Source: Owenia fusiformis (Eukaryota > Annelida > Polychaeta > Sabellida > Oweniidae). From it: a stretch of 64,000 nt of DNA. The stretch lies in the NCBI GenBank assembly GCA_903813345.2, contig CAIIXF020000001.1, forward strand, positions 40,085,366 through 40,149,365, read 5' to 3'. Below the pieces are notes generated by a model. The model was not told the origin of the DNA. It was given only the letters and a program-made list of their open reading frames with translations, and did no database searches. The position numbers and the translations under genes are program-made. Positions 25,601 through 35,815 of this stretch are shown one piece after another (position 1 is the stretch's first letter; each line of letters begins with the position of its first letter).

Positions 25601-28600
25601 ACAGAAAGTCTCGAAGATAAAAAGTCTGGCATTCTCAATGAAATCATCCAAACAGGCGACCAAGAAGAAATCATTCACTAACACCTGAAATATAAATACA
25701 AAAAATATCAATCAACTCATTTCAAAGGTTGCTTTGACATTGCTTAATGTATAATTTTGTAACTATAGATTTTCAAATCAGACTTAGGAGGTTCGTTTTC
25801 TTAATTTATAATAGGATAAATGTATGATGTAAATACATATGTAAGAATGTAAAATAAGGAAAAAACTGATGTTGTTCAATTCTTTTAACATGCAAAACAG
25901 TAAGAAATTTTTATAGCTACGGTTAAGAGTTTCTGACACATTGATTCAGAATTTATATCTCTTCTTGATCTGTATCCTTTCATGTTCGCCAAAATCCCTT
26001 AGTTAAAATTTGAATTAAAACAGGCTTAATTTTTCTCATTAACTAAGCACCCACCTTTTCACACTCCCTCAGTTTCTGCTGGGCACCATCAAAGTCAAAG
26101 TTCACATAAAGACACTCCAAGAACTCTGTGATCGGGTCTCTATATTTGTAAGATTCCTAAAACAAAACAAACATCAAATTATTTTTTATTCTCAGGGGAC
26201 AACAAGGAATCCAAAACATCAGATTTCATCAAGATTTTTTTGAAAATTCAAAGAGAGAAAACTGAGCAATCAAACAATAATTCATTACAACAAAACATAA
26301 ATAACATGAATAATTCTGAGATAATTTAACTCTGGGCAGCCTGGCCAATATTTCTTTGGCATTTCTCAATAACCTACACGTTTTGACAAGTACATTCAGA
26401 CTCAGAGCGTCAAAAGTTGTGCTGTTTTGGCGATACTTTCATCTTTCTCCTCCCTGAGAGTTAATAAAACCTCTGGATAATATCCAAGAACAAGCAAAAA
26501 GGTTACCTGCTGGATAACTTTGACTAAGTCTTTGAGAACAGTCCTTCTTCGTTTGTTGGTGATAACTGCAGTGGTAAGGTAGCGAAGTATATGGGGACAC
26601 ATAGTCTGGATTGCATTCAGGTACCTGTCAAATAGAAGAGAAATATGATATCCAGAGGTATGGACAAATAAAACATCAATGTTTGTTTAAATAAAGCTGA
26701 CCCATCAATGAAGAATACTGACTAGATATTGCTCACTGCTATCCCCAATAAAAAGCTCCAGGGTTCTTATTTGCCACACTAAATTCCTAGAAATGATCTA
26801 TGTTTAATATTCAAGGAGAATCCACATAAGAATGACATGAAAACATGGAGTTGAGCTTTAACAAATTTACTCCAAATCCACATAAGAATGGCATGAAAAC
26901 TTGGAATTGAACTTTACATATTTATGCCAAATCCACATAAGACAGGCATGAAAACTTGGAATTGAATATGTATTTACGCCAAATCCACATAAGAATGGCA
27001 TGAAAACATGGAATTGAACTTTTACGTATTTACACCAAGGTTACTTACTGAGGTTCATAAAGGAACATATCAATGATGCTATCTCTGCCTTTGGGATGAT
27101 TGAAATAAACGAACAGACTCCAATGGATGAGCCAGGTCCTTTGCTGTAAGGATGTCAGAGCAGATCCAAAAGTCTGAAACAAAAATGTATAAATATTAAA
27201 CCTTAACAATGTAGGGAGAATCAGAAATCAAGAGTGTATTAACCTACTCCGTGCAATGGATATATCATTTGAAGAGAACCTACACTTTTATTTGAAGTCC
27301 AATTAATCTATGAGCTTAATGTATTGATCTTAATCCTAAAAAAGGAAACACATCTTCCAATTCCACACATGATTATTTACTTTTATGCATTTCTAAAAAC
27401 AAGTGAGTTTCTTTTAAACTATAGTTGATCTTGTATTGAAAGTGTTACATTCTTACATTTTCTCACATAAAATAAGGCATGAATATACATGATATATAAG
27501 TCCAAGTTCTACATGAGCTTACATTTGAGTCTATGACCTCCTTGAGTCTGTTCAGATCCTCCATTGCTGTGTCCCAATCCTGCATGAGGATTTCTGAGGC
27601 CAGCTTACCCCATAGGGCATCTAAAGCATTCTTGTCGTGTGGGGGCACCTAAATACACAATAAATACATAAAACAAGCGCCTGTCCATCAGCAAAAGATG
27701 GCGATAATATAATACATGCAAAAATAATACATATTTACAATAAATGCACAGGGCAAATATTATAAATACACAATGTGTCTACTAAGGCACTTTTTTCATT
27801 TGAGAGCACTTCAACATTTACAAACTTGTATTCAGGGTGTGTCATAAGAACTTCAACCATTCTGGTTTTAATGGAGTCATTGATATTAGTTAGTTGTGTT
27901 ATTTTATTACACATCAAGAAAATTGAAAATCTGCTGGCCCAGATCGAGACAAACTATTTCAAGGCCTCTTGGCCAATGTTAATATCACACCTGATTACAA
28001 GTACAAAAATATCATTCTTGGGTGACTTCATGGAATTAATCTGTTTACTGCCCTTCATTTAAATTAAAATTATGAATCTACATACAGGGAAAAAAGCTAT
28101 GTTAATTACTTACAGCTAGTACTCTGACAAAGTAAAGGTATTCTGCTGCACCTGAATAGTTGCCACACTCAAACTGGAACTTGGCAAATTTGTACAGGGT
28201 CTCCAACATGTGTGGTTGAAACTAAAACACAAACATCATTTATTGTTACATTTACTACATTAACAACACAAGGCATTAACATGACAAAGTGTGACCACCT
28301 GGTACATTTTGCAAATATATGTAGTAGAGGTGTCAAGTATTAACCGGTTAACCGGTTAACCGCCGATAATGCCTTGACCGGTCTGTGTTTTTATGGGCGG
28401 TTAGTTGACCGTGTATAATTCTGTTATTTCCCGCGCTTATTTTGCATGCTAATCCGTTTGGTTTTATGGTGTCAGTTTCACGTAAGCTACTCATACATGT
28501 CATAAGTCCTATAACTCCTTACAAACATCCAATCAGCAACTTTAATCCCTGCCACATTGCTTTCCCGCGCTTACTTTGCATTTTAATCTGTTTGTTTTTC

Positions 28601-31600
28601 AAGCGTCAGTTTCATGTGAGCTACTCATACATGTGATAGGTCCGATAATTCCTTACAAACATCCAATCAGCAACTTTAATTCCTACCACATTGCTTTCCC
28701 GCGCTTACTCACATAGAATAGAGTAAAGCTTGACGAACGTAAAAATAAACGCCGATATATCATTTTTCCAATTTTTTCAACTTTCAAGATCGAAGATGAA
28801 GATTTCATTTGAAATTATCAGTTCAAATTTCCCGCCGGTTAACCGACTTTAACCGGTAAAAACCCCCGGTTAACCGGTTAATGCTCAAGCGGTTAATTGA
28901 CACCACTAATATGTAGTAACAAAAGTATTACTCCTCCCGGCCCAGTTTTCTGCAAGTTGAAATGATAAAATCTGCAAGTGAAAATAGTGAATTCTGAGAG
29001 CGAAGGTGGTTAATTTCAAGTGAATTTTGAAATCTTATTCTGCAGTTTTAGATGAAAAATGAGATATGACAAAAATATTGTGAAAGCTATCTATACAGTC
29101 ATTATACCTAATAAATAAAGCAACAGAAAGTAAATGAAATATATTTGGGACTTTTGGGGTAAGCCCTTACCTGAAACAGAGCTACTAAAATCATTAAATC
29201 TAAGGCAAAAGAAAATTTGAGCAAAATTTGTCAATACTACAGGAAATTGATCAAATTCAAGATTCTGCAAAATCCTGGACTAAGACAAATTCTGTCTGCA
29301 CTCTGCCAAAATTGAAACAGGGGGAAGTGAAATGACTTCAAATCAATGATTTTTGACATGTTTCCTAAACCCTGTGAGAAATGACCGAACTAGTTGCTCA
29401 TTAACACTTTTATCAATTCTAATATTGTAAAATGTTACAATAATGCAAATGGTATTAAATATCCGATATGTATGATCTCCTAAGTGAACTTACATCATAA
29501 CTTTTCACCATGGATTCATACAGCTGTCTACCATCTCTTGAGGACTGGATCATTCTGGCCACTTCTGGGTCTTCAAATATTGTGTGAATTGGCTCAACAT
29601 CTGTCTGCAGCTGTTTTAATTGGGCAACTACAGATGTACGCTTATCTTTTAAACCTACAGAAATACAAAGAGATGGCTATATTCAGTCAGTTCAACAAAA
29701 TTGAATTCTACAATTTGGCCTAACCCAGCAGATAAATGATTGATCTGAAAAAATGCCCAGAGTACTGAAGAAGTGATCTAATATACTACTGAAGAGGTCA
29801 TAATTTCTCTACAACATGAATGTCTGTTTTTGCACGCCCAACAGGGTCTTGATCAAATTTGGCACAAAATGTTGATGATGAACAATGATGTACATTGTAC
29901 ATCCCAATGAAAGCCATGTACACATAAAGTATCATAATAAAAACATGAGCTTTGGGAAGTTAAAATCATAATTACCAATAATTTTGCCTCATGTTTTCAT
30001 TCATTTATCCCGTTATACATCATTCTGATGAAACCACCTGACGTGTATCTAAATAGTATACACATGATAACAAACAGATATCTTACTTTGAGGTACATCC
30101 TTATCTGGGTAAAGAGTTCTGTGGACATCCATGGCAAAATCTACCATGTTTGTGTGCTTCAGTAGCTCCAGTTTACCCTTCAGCATCTCATGATCATCGT
30201 ACAACTGAAAAACAGGGCACAGATTATATATTTGACATGAACTATATCACTGACATCTAGGCAGTGCCACCTATTACATAAAGGGTTGAAAATTCAAATC
30301 CAATGAAATCCAAACACGACACTGAAGGCAGTATTCTGAGGTTATAAAATCTAAATCTAAATAATTTCCCATTTGTAGCCCCTTGGAGATTTCTGGAATT
30401 GAACAAAGCCACTTTATGTGTAGTGTTTTCATTTAGGAGGCGGTCTTGTTTGAATGCATCATTTCAGGTCTTTATGAATCAATAGATCAATAAGCAGACT
30501 AAGAATTCAAATTTAGCAGTTTTGTTCGTGTCGTACTAGGCCTGTTAGGCACGAAAAACAATTTAGCAGTTTCGTTCATTGAGTAATTGGGCCTTCTATA
30601 ATCAGTAGCAAATGCTCGCAAAATATTTTCAAAAATATTTACTACCGTTTTCCTTGAAGACATGGTTGGGTGACACGTCATTTAGTTACATGATCGATAC
30701 AGTAACCAGTCACGTGATCAGACACATGTCACGTGATCAGACATGTGACACATGATCAGTCAAGTGAGCTTGCAAAATGGACGATCTAAATTTCCCAAAA
30801 TTCAGCTGAGATCAAGATCGATATGCTGTTGCCTTCAGTATCGTGTTTGGCGGAGTTCCACAATGTAACCTAGCAGGATGGATGACATAGAACAAACTGC
30901 TAAGTAGACACATGGTAACATTTCATTATTTCGTTATTTTAACCATATGAACTGGTTCACAGAATAAAAAATGAGTGTAAAGTGGGGTGCAAAAATAAAT
31001 TTCAACCCTCAAAAATTGTCACAATGAGCTAAATTCTAAATTTCGTGTCTCAAACTCTCCCAAGTGGTAGAAAAATAATTCCCATTGACTTTAAGTAGCA
31101 CAATAAATGAATCCAAAGCTTCATACCTGCAAATGATGGATAAATCCCTACCAAATCGAACGAATGTTTTCATGAATCGCCATGTTTGTGATCCAAGGAG
31201 GATTGACTCCCAGAATGCAACATCAGGTAACCTTATTTACTTGTGACAGATTTCAAAATGGCGTAACGACATTCTGAAAGCGGACACCCGTCATGTTGCA
31301 TTCTGGGAGCCAATCCACATTGCCGCGTAATCCTGCTCCAAAATCACCTCAACATTTGAAGAGTCGGCATTAACATGTGAATTCCACTTCAAATTTTTAA
31401 GTTCTTATTTGTCATTATGGACACGAATTCCACTATATCTGGACTTACTAGGACAGAGATAATAGAGCACTGAATACACTGAGGTAAGAATTTATTACAT
31501 GTGCGACAGCATGTAATTTCCATAGCTTTTGTAATTCTTTATGGTGAGCACTGTAGGGCTGTTTTTTTACTCTTGAAAAATTAGGTGTGCTTCTATGGAA

Positions 31601-32964
31601 TCCTAGTTCACAAGTTAAACCCAATACCACGGCTCTCATTTATAATCTGAATGTTCTTGTTGCCGTGGTTGGGTTTAACTTCCGTGCTATGCTTTCATTG
31701 GTTGCAAATTCTCACTATCAGTTATTAATAAAACGGCATGGAATTCTATGCGCTGCCATAGGCCATCATTAAAATTTTTTGCATCAAGGGCTGAAGAGGC
31801 ACGGATGTTAAACCTAGGGCGGGCCACAAGAAATGTCAGATAAGAAATAAGGCCCAGACTAAAGTGCTGATATATAATAATATAGGGTGCGTTTTCAAAC
31901 TAAAAAAAGTGTTCCTACCAAAATGAATTTGCCTATACATACTCCTGAAACTCTTATCTGATAGATAGAATGCACAAATAAAACAAAAGTTTTGCAATTA
32001 TAGGTAAAAAGTTCTCTTGAAATTTCAATGTGATTTTACCTGTTAATTCTGTCCATGGTCGGCCATTTTTGCGGAAGTTACACTGAAACGCAAACTCCAT
32101 GAAACGAAACGAAATCACTAGAAAAAACATGGCACACATTGTGCGCATGTGCAGCAAAGTTTAGACCAATTAGATTATTTGATTATTTTGCGCACGTGAA
32201 TTATTTGCTTCCGAGCACTTACAAGCTTACCACAATAAACAAACCTGGCAGAGACTACCCTTAGCCTACTTCATTTTGGCGAAATTTCAGCTCAAACTCG
32301 TGAAAAATGCATTATGCATACGCTGGTGTGAAGCCTTGGAGACACTCATTTTGGTAAATATGATTTATGGGGTATACTTTTCTGCAGTTAGTGGGAGTTT
32401 GGGACATTAAATGTTAAAATTCAAGAAAATATGCCAATTAAACTGACTGATCAATTAATATATACCAGCACTGGAGGTTTAACTTGTTGAACTAATGGAA
32501 TCCCTGCAAGACCAAAACGCAGAGATGGTCTTGGTACGAGATAATCTGCTTTAGGAGCAAACCAGCATGGAGAACGATGAGGTGGGTCGAAGAATTTGAC
32601 AAATTGTCAATGAGAAATTAGTGTGGACACCAAGGTAAGTAGTTCAGGAGTTACAGTGTTCAGTAGTTACAGTGTTCAGTAGTCACAAGTTTTCCATATA
32701 GATGGTGCTTCAAATTCTTCCTACATTGAGAGTTCGACTACGGAAATCAAAAATGAAAAAATTGGACGAATTTTTCAGAATATTTTGAGATAAGAAGAGG
32801 AATTTATTACTGAAAACAACATAGGGTATTGTTTAAATTTTTCAAAAACAAAGAATATATTCAAAGGTACCTACCCCCTTAACAGTTAAGAATTCCAATA
32901 AGGGAAACACGAGATGTCTGTCCAAAAACTGACCCATACGGGTCGTCAAATCAAACTCCGCCAT
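16659..32964 (-). CDS. EIF3E: Eukaryotic translation initiation factor 3 subunit E, 12 coding exons
   Basis: This is the INT6/p48 subunit of cytoplasmic eIF3, which helps recruit the 40S ribosome and mRNA. The coding exons I placed, in transcript order, are 32964-32875, 30204-30087, 29654-29494, 28221-28114, 27648-27523, 27173-27049, 26624-26507, 26156-26055, 25684-25575, 25115-25013, 24394-24260 and 16685-16659. Every junction has GT/AG and the phases agree, giving 440 aa (human about 445). The start [20 protein letters not shown] matches the family N terminus. Blocks such as [59 protein letters not shown] and [20 protein letters not shown] are diagnostic, with the C-terminal half forming the PCI domain. 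The final exon encodes only TPQWGAQE and a stop, aligning with the vertebrate tail P-N-W-A-T-Q-D but lacking its last residues. A possible ATTAAA polyadenylation signal lies at 16459-16464. The last exon is the least certain; all others are near certain. Confidence 0.95.
16703..16846. repeat. 48-bp tandem repeat, three copies, next to the last EIF3E acceptor
   Basis: Three almost identical 48-bp units beginning ATGGACATGAACTTCATGAA lie just upstream (in the EIF3E sense) of the final-exon acceptor at 16686-16687. One copy differs by a single base (AAGTTC versus AACTTC). The open frames across them arise only because 48 is a multiple of three; I do not regard them as coding. They sit where a branch point and pyrimidine tract would be expected. 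Confidence 0.9.
16934..17139. mobile_element. 206-bp MITE with 13-bp inverted ends and TAATG duplication
   Basis: The ends are CAGTGATCTCCCC at the left and GGGGAGATCACTG at the right, perfect inverted repeats. Both sides are flanked by TAATG (16929-16933 and 17140-17144), a 5-bp direct duplication. The interior repeats the motif GCACCCACCTGA in several positions and has no ORF. The CAGTG start resembles hAT-type termini, but hAT elements usually make 8-bp duplications, so the superfamily is unresolved. It lies in EIF3E intron 11. Confidence 0.85.
19857..20521. mobile_element. About 665-bp foldback-type element in EIF3E intron 11
   Basis: The segment starting TCAGTAATTTAGGGGTTTG at about 19859 is matched by a reverse complement ending near 20521 (CAAACCCCAAATTACTGA). 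The arms stay similar for about 100 bp (both contain AATCCTCCATGCAG on the appropriate strand) with scattered mismatches and indels. No transposase ORF is visible. No clear target duplication was resolved. Confidence 0.65.
24338..24720 (-). repeat. 140-bp tandem triplication of the EIF3E exon 11 acceptor and 5' end
   Basis: The exon 11 start and its upstream intron are present three times at an exact 140-bp spacing. The motif CACCTGCTGGTACGG is at 24348, 24488 and 24628. The lowest copy is the real exon 11 (acceptor 24395-24396). The two extra copies keep the AG acceptor and the first 45 nt of the exon (15 codons, [15 protein letters not shown]). These end at CAG followed by GTGAAAG, a plausible donor, in phase 0. 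Each could therefore be an in-frame 15-residue micro-exon. One copy has a one-base change before the acceptor (ACACAC instead of AAACAC). Whether they are spliced in is unknown. Confidence 0.92.
25178..25324. mobile_element. About 145-bp MITE in EIF3E intron 9
   Basis: The ends are imperfect inverted repeats: CCAGGGGCCCATTAACAGAA on the left and TTCTGTTAATGACCCCCAG on the right. Inner flanks continue as weaker inverted similarity (TAAAGTTAAG near 25206 versus CTTCACGAAG). There is no ORF. It lies between EIF3E exons 10 (25013-25115) and 9 (25575-25684). The target duplication was not resolved. Confidence 0.65.
26821..27040. repeat. About 55-bp imperfect tandem repeat, four copies, EIF3E intron 6
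   Basis: Copies begin TCCACATAAGAATG-like at 26821, 26877, 26932 and 26984, each followed by GGCATGAAAAC(A/T)TGGAATTGAA and an AT-rich spacer of variable length. The array ends just before the donor of exon 6 at 27044-27048. It is non-coding. Confidence 0.85.
28325..28908. mobile_element. Non-autonomous hAT-type element, 584 bp, 8-bp target duplication
   Basis: The element starts TAGAGGTGTCAA and ends TTGACACCACTA, inverted termini of TAGNGGTG type. Both sides are flanked by a perfect 8-bp duplication ATATGTAG (28317-28324 and 28909-28916), the hallmark size for hAT transposition. Subterminal palindromes of TTAACCGGTTAACC type occur at both ends and could be transposase-binding sites. The interior contains an about 130-bp tandem duplication (both copies run from CCCGCGCTTA through CATCCAATCAGCAACTTTAA). 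There is no transposase ORF. The element is inserted in EIF3E intron 3, between exons 4 (28114-28221) and 3 (29494-29654). Confidence 0.93.
31200..31316. mobile_element. 117-bp foldback element, 24-bp arms, EIF3E intron 1
   Basis: Left arm 31200-31223 (GGATTGACTCCCAGAATGCA...) and right arm 31293-31316 are reverse complements with a single mismatch over 24 bp. No ORF and no obvious target duplication. It may be a short MITE. Confidence 0.7.
31613..31682. repeat. Hairpin-forming inverted repeat in EIF3E intron 1
   Basis: AAGTTAAACCCAATACCACG at 31613 is matched by CCGTGGTTGGGTTTAACTT ending at 31682. The stem is about 20 bp with a 2-nt bulge and a loop of about 28 nt. It could be a foldback remnant. 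Nothing in the sequence links it to a known RNA. Confidence 0.6.
32495..32634 (+). pseudogene. Degenerate coding-like exon inside EIF3E intron 1
   Basis: In one plus-strand frame this reads [19 protein letters not shown], a [17 protein letters not shown], a TGA, then [12 protein letters not shown], and it ends at a strong donor (CCAAG, then GTAAGT). A possible acceptor (TATACCAG) precedes it at about 32468. The polar coiled-coil-like composition on both sides of each stop suggests a decayed exon or retrocopy fragment, but I do not recognise the parent. It may be chance. Confidence 0.25.
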
Positions 32965-33518
32965 TTTACGCATGCACTTTTCGACAAGGACTGAAGTTTT
33001 GCCGGCAAAATAAGAAAACAATTTTCATCGAAAAAAAATATTTGAATAACATTTTTTTACTATTTTCCAATTGAAATTGTATTTGGGCAATTTGAATTTA
33101 AAACTGTCTTATCAGTTGCCTAAAAGAGCCTAAGAAATGAATAATTTTTATTTCGTTTAGTGCAGCTTCGTATTTCTAAACTGAAACCTCGGGAGATTAA
33201 AAATTATGATTTAGAATGACATCTATTCATAGACTGCTAGTATTTTTTGACTTCACTGGGCATTTTGGTCAGGGAATACAGAAACAACACCATCGGATTT
33301 TGGTACATCTTTTTTACTTGTGTATTTTCCTTCTGGACAATTATTTTATTTTTAACATTCATGTGCGACTTAGATCTAGGTTGTATAGGTTGTATTCATA
33401 TTTCATAGCCCCATATATGTTGGGTTGATTTAGTTTAACGGCCCACAACTATTTGTGTATTGAAATCTTACGGTTGCGGAATAAACTGGATTAACGGTAA
33501 GCTCATTGCATTTGCTCT

Positions 33519-33718
33519 ACGGCGGCCGTAGCTCTAGTCTTGTTCCAAGACTGTGGACTAGACCAACCCAACACAGTAACCCAGTAGTTAGAGGAGGTAC
33601 ACAAGGGCTTGTAGCAAGACCACCGTAGTTTCACAAAATCAATATAGCACATCGAACTGCGTATCCCTCTGCATATTTCTCTCGATTTTGGGAATCTACG
33701 GCCTACGGTTGCCGTAGA
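33519..33718. mobile_element. Possible about 200-bp MITE with CTACGGC ends
   Basis: The left end contains the palindrome CTACGGCGGCCGTAG, and the right end has CTACGGCCTACGGTTGCCGTAG spread over 22 bases. Between them is a short hairpin AGTCTTGTTCCAAGACT. Such nested palindromes at both ends suit a small foldback element. Target duplications were not found. Confidence 0.4.
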
Positions 33719-33733
33719 TCAAACATGACTGGG

Positions 33734-34285
33734 GCATGGCGTAGAATAATGGAAATAACGTCACAACGCATGCGCGTAAATCGACATTTCATGGTCCAAA
33801 GATTTCAATGGAGAGCAGTCTTCATCAAAATTTAAAATCTTAATAACTTTTTAGCAAATTATTTATTTTCTTAGGATTCAACGGATCCTTGTTAGTCCCA
33901 ACGAAGTGTTCATTTTGATATATAAAACAGCAAAATCCCATCCACAGATCTTTCGGCCTTTTAATGATTTAATTTTCGGGATATTTTGCTAAAATCCCCC
34001 ATTGGCCGCCATTATAGACTTTGAAAAAACCCAAATCCTCATCATTTCATATCATTCGTTAAGTGATCTAAACAACTCCAATCGCTTAGGATTCAACGGA
34101 TTCTAAGAGATCAAAGCTAATACAATATGTTGACAACCCCCGTTTCAATATTTGCCGCATAATCTTTCGGCCTTTTAGGTTATAAATTTGTCAATATTTT
34201 GATTTTCGACCATTAATGACGTGCTTGGATCCAAGATTCATTGTCCCGGGATTCATGACGCTATTTCCATTATTCTACGCCATGC
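33734..34285. mobile_element. 552-bp MITE with about 30-bp inverted ends
   Basis: Left terminus 33734-33763 begins GCATGGCGTAGAATAATGGA. The right terminus 34256-34285 is its reverse complement with one mismatch over 30 bp. The interior carries two related segments (TTAGGATTCAACGGATCCTT near 33871 and TTAGGATTCAACGGATTCTA near 34087), so it has an internal repeat too. There is no ORF. It lies in the divergent intergenic region between EIF3E and the Q-rich gene. Confidence 0.85.
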
Positions 34286-35261
34286 ATTAAATAAAATTCA
34301 GCTTTGTGTCAACCACTGACAACGTAATTCAACCCCACGTTTATGGGTTACATTTTACCAGCTGGAACCCTCTAATATGTCATTTTAATGACATCAAATT
34401 GTGAACAAAAGATTCACAATACCACAAATAAAAGAATGGTTATAATTAATTTCAAAGTCTTATTATTCTATAAGGCTCATATCATACCCTTTTAAGGTCA
34501 CGTGACTGTCAATAGACTGACTATGGTCCAATAAAGGTGACGCTTGTGTTCTGTTTTTTTAAGGTACGCCTTTCAAGTAGCCTAGGCCGATAAATATAAA
34601 GTCTCAAACCTTACCTAGGTAAGAGTTGCTAGAGTTGAATGGCGTTGCAAAAGGGTAAATCCACTGTGAAGTCAAGTTTAAATTCAGAAAATGTTTGCAC
34701 CAAAGTCTGTTGATGGTGCAAATAATGCAATTTATTAATGAAAATGATAATTAATTTGGTTGAATCACACTACTCATTTTTTCATAAAGAAAACGTTATT
34801 GTTGTGTTTTTGTGTAAAAACTATGATAGAACTTATATACTATTATTGATCCTATCAGAATATGAAATCGATCACAATTCAAATAAATGCAAACATAGCG
34901 CACAATTGAAAGCACTACCACGATTTGAAATGAATCGTATAAAAAAGAACCTATTTGACTATCCCCAATGTTTATTGACATTTCATTTTTTGTTTGTGTA
35001 CCTTCTTTTCATACAGGGTTACTCGGAACAAATTTAACATAAATCAATGTTTTACTGGTTTTTATCTCAGTCTAAACGATGGAGAATAAACGCGTACAAT
35101 AAATGAACGATTTAGAAACTTTTTATACACCCGGTATGAAGATTGATTCTCCCACCTTGCAACTATGGCCTCCTTTTCGTCTCCAAAATACAAATCACAC
35201 GACGTAATGCTACCATATGTGATCATTCATGACTAATACTTACGTGATTTTAATATTCAAC

Positions 35262-35296
35262 TATATACGTACGTAACTTGGTGGGGCAAAACAGAG
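35262..35296 (+). promoter_or_regulatory. Putative promoter and 5' untranslated exon of the Q-rich gene
   Basis: A strong donor (ACAGAG, then GTGAGT at 35297) pairs with the acceptor TAATTTTCAG at 35802-35803 just upstream of the coding ATG, so a leader exon probably ends at 35296. A TATA-like TATATA is at 35262-35267, at a spacing that would put a start site around 35290. The exact transcription start cannot be read from sequence. Confidence 0.35.
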
Positions 35297-35815
35297 GTGA
35301 GTACCTGCACTACAGTGGTGATTTAATATATTGTTGTAAGAATCGTTTTTCATTAAATTTTCTATTTTTTAATTTTCAATTCTTGCGATTAAAATTATAG
35401 TTGGGACTTGAAAAAGTTTATCTAATACAGGACAGCCGCACAATATTAATATAAGACTTGCTTCCAACTCCAATGTTGAGAGAATGTTTTTTTAATCATT
35501 TCATTTAACCTAGAAGGTAACAGTGAATAAGTACCATTATAACCCTCTAGGGTTCTACAAAATATACATTTCAAAAACGTGTAAACTTAATAAATATGTC
35601 AGATATAGTATGTTAGATGAATGTTGAGATAACTGATTACAACACAGCGTTTTTAAATGTTCATAACCATTTTAAATGTTTTTAATAAACAATTCTAGAA
35701 GTTCATATTGCATATTATAATTGTATATAGTAAATAAAAGAATAAGCTAACCTCAATATGACAAGATCGTATATTTGCAATAAGCATACGTTATAATTTT
35801 CAGATTGTTGATGCA

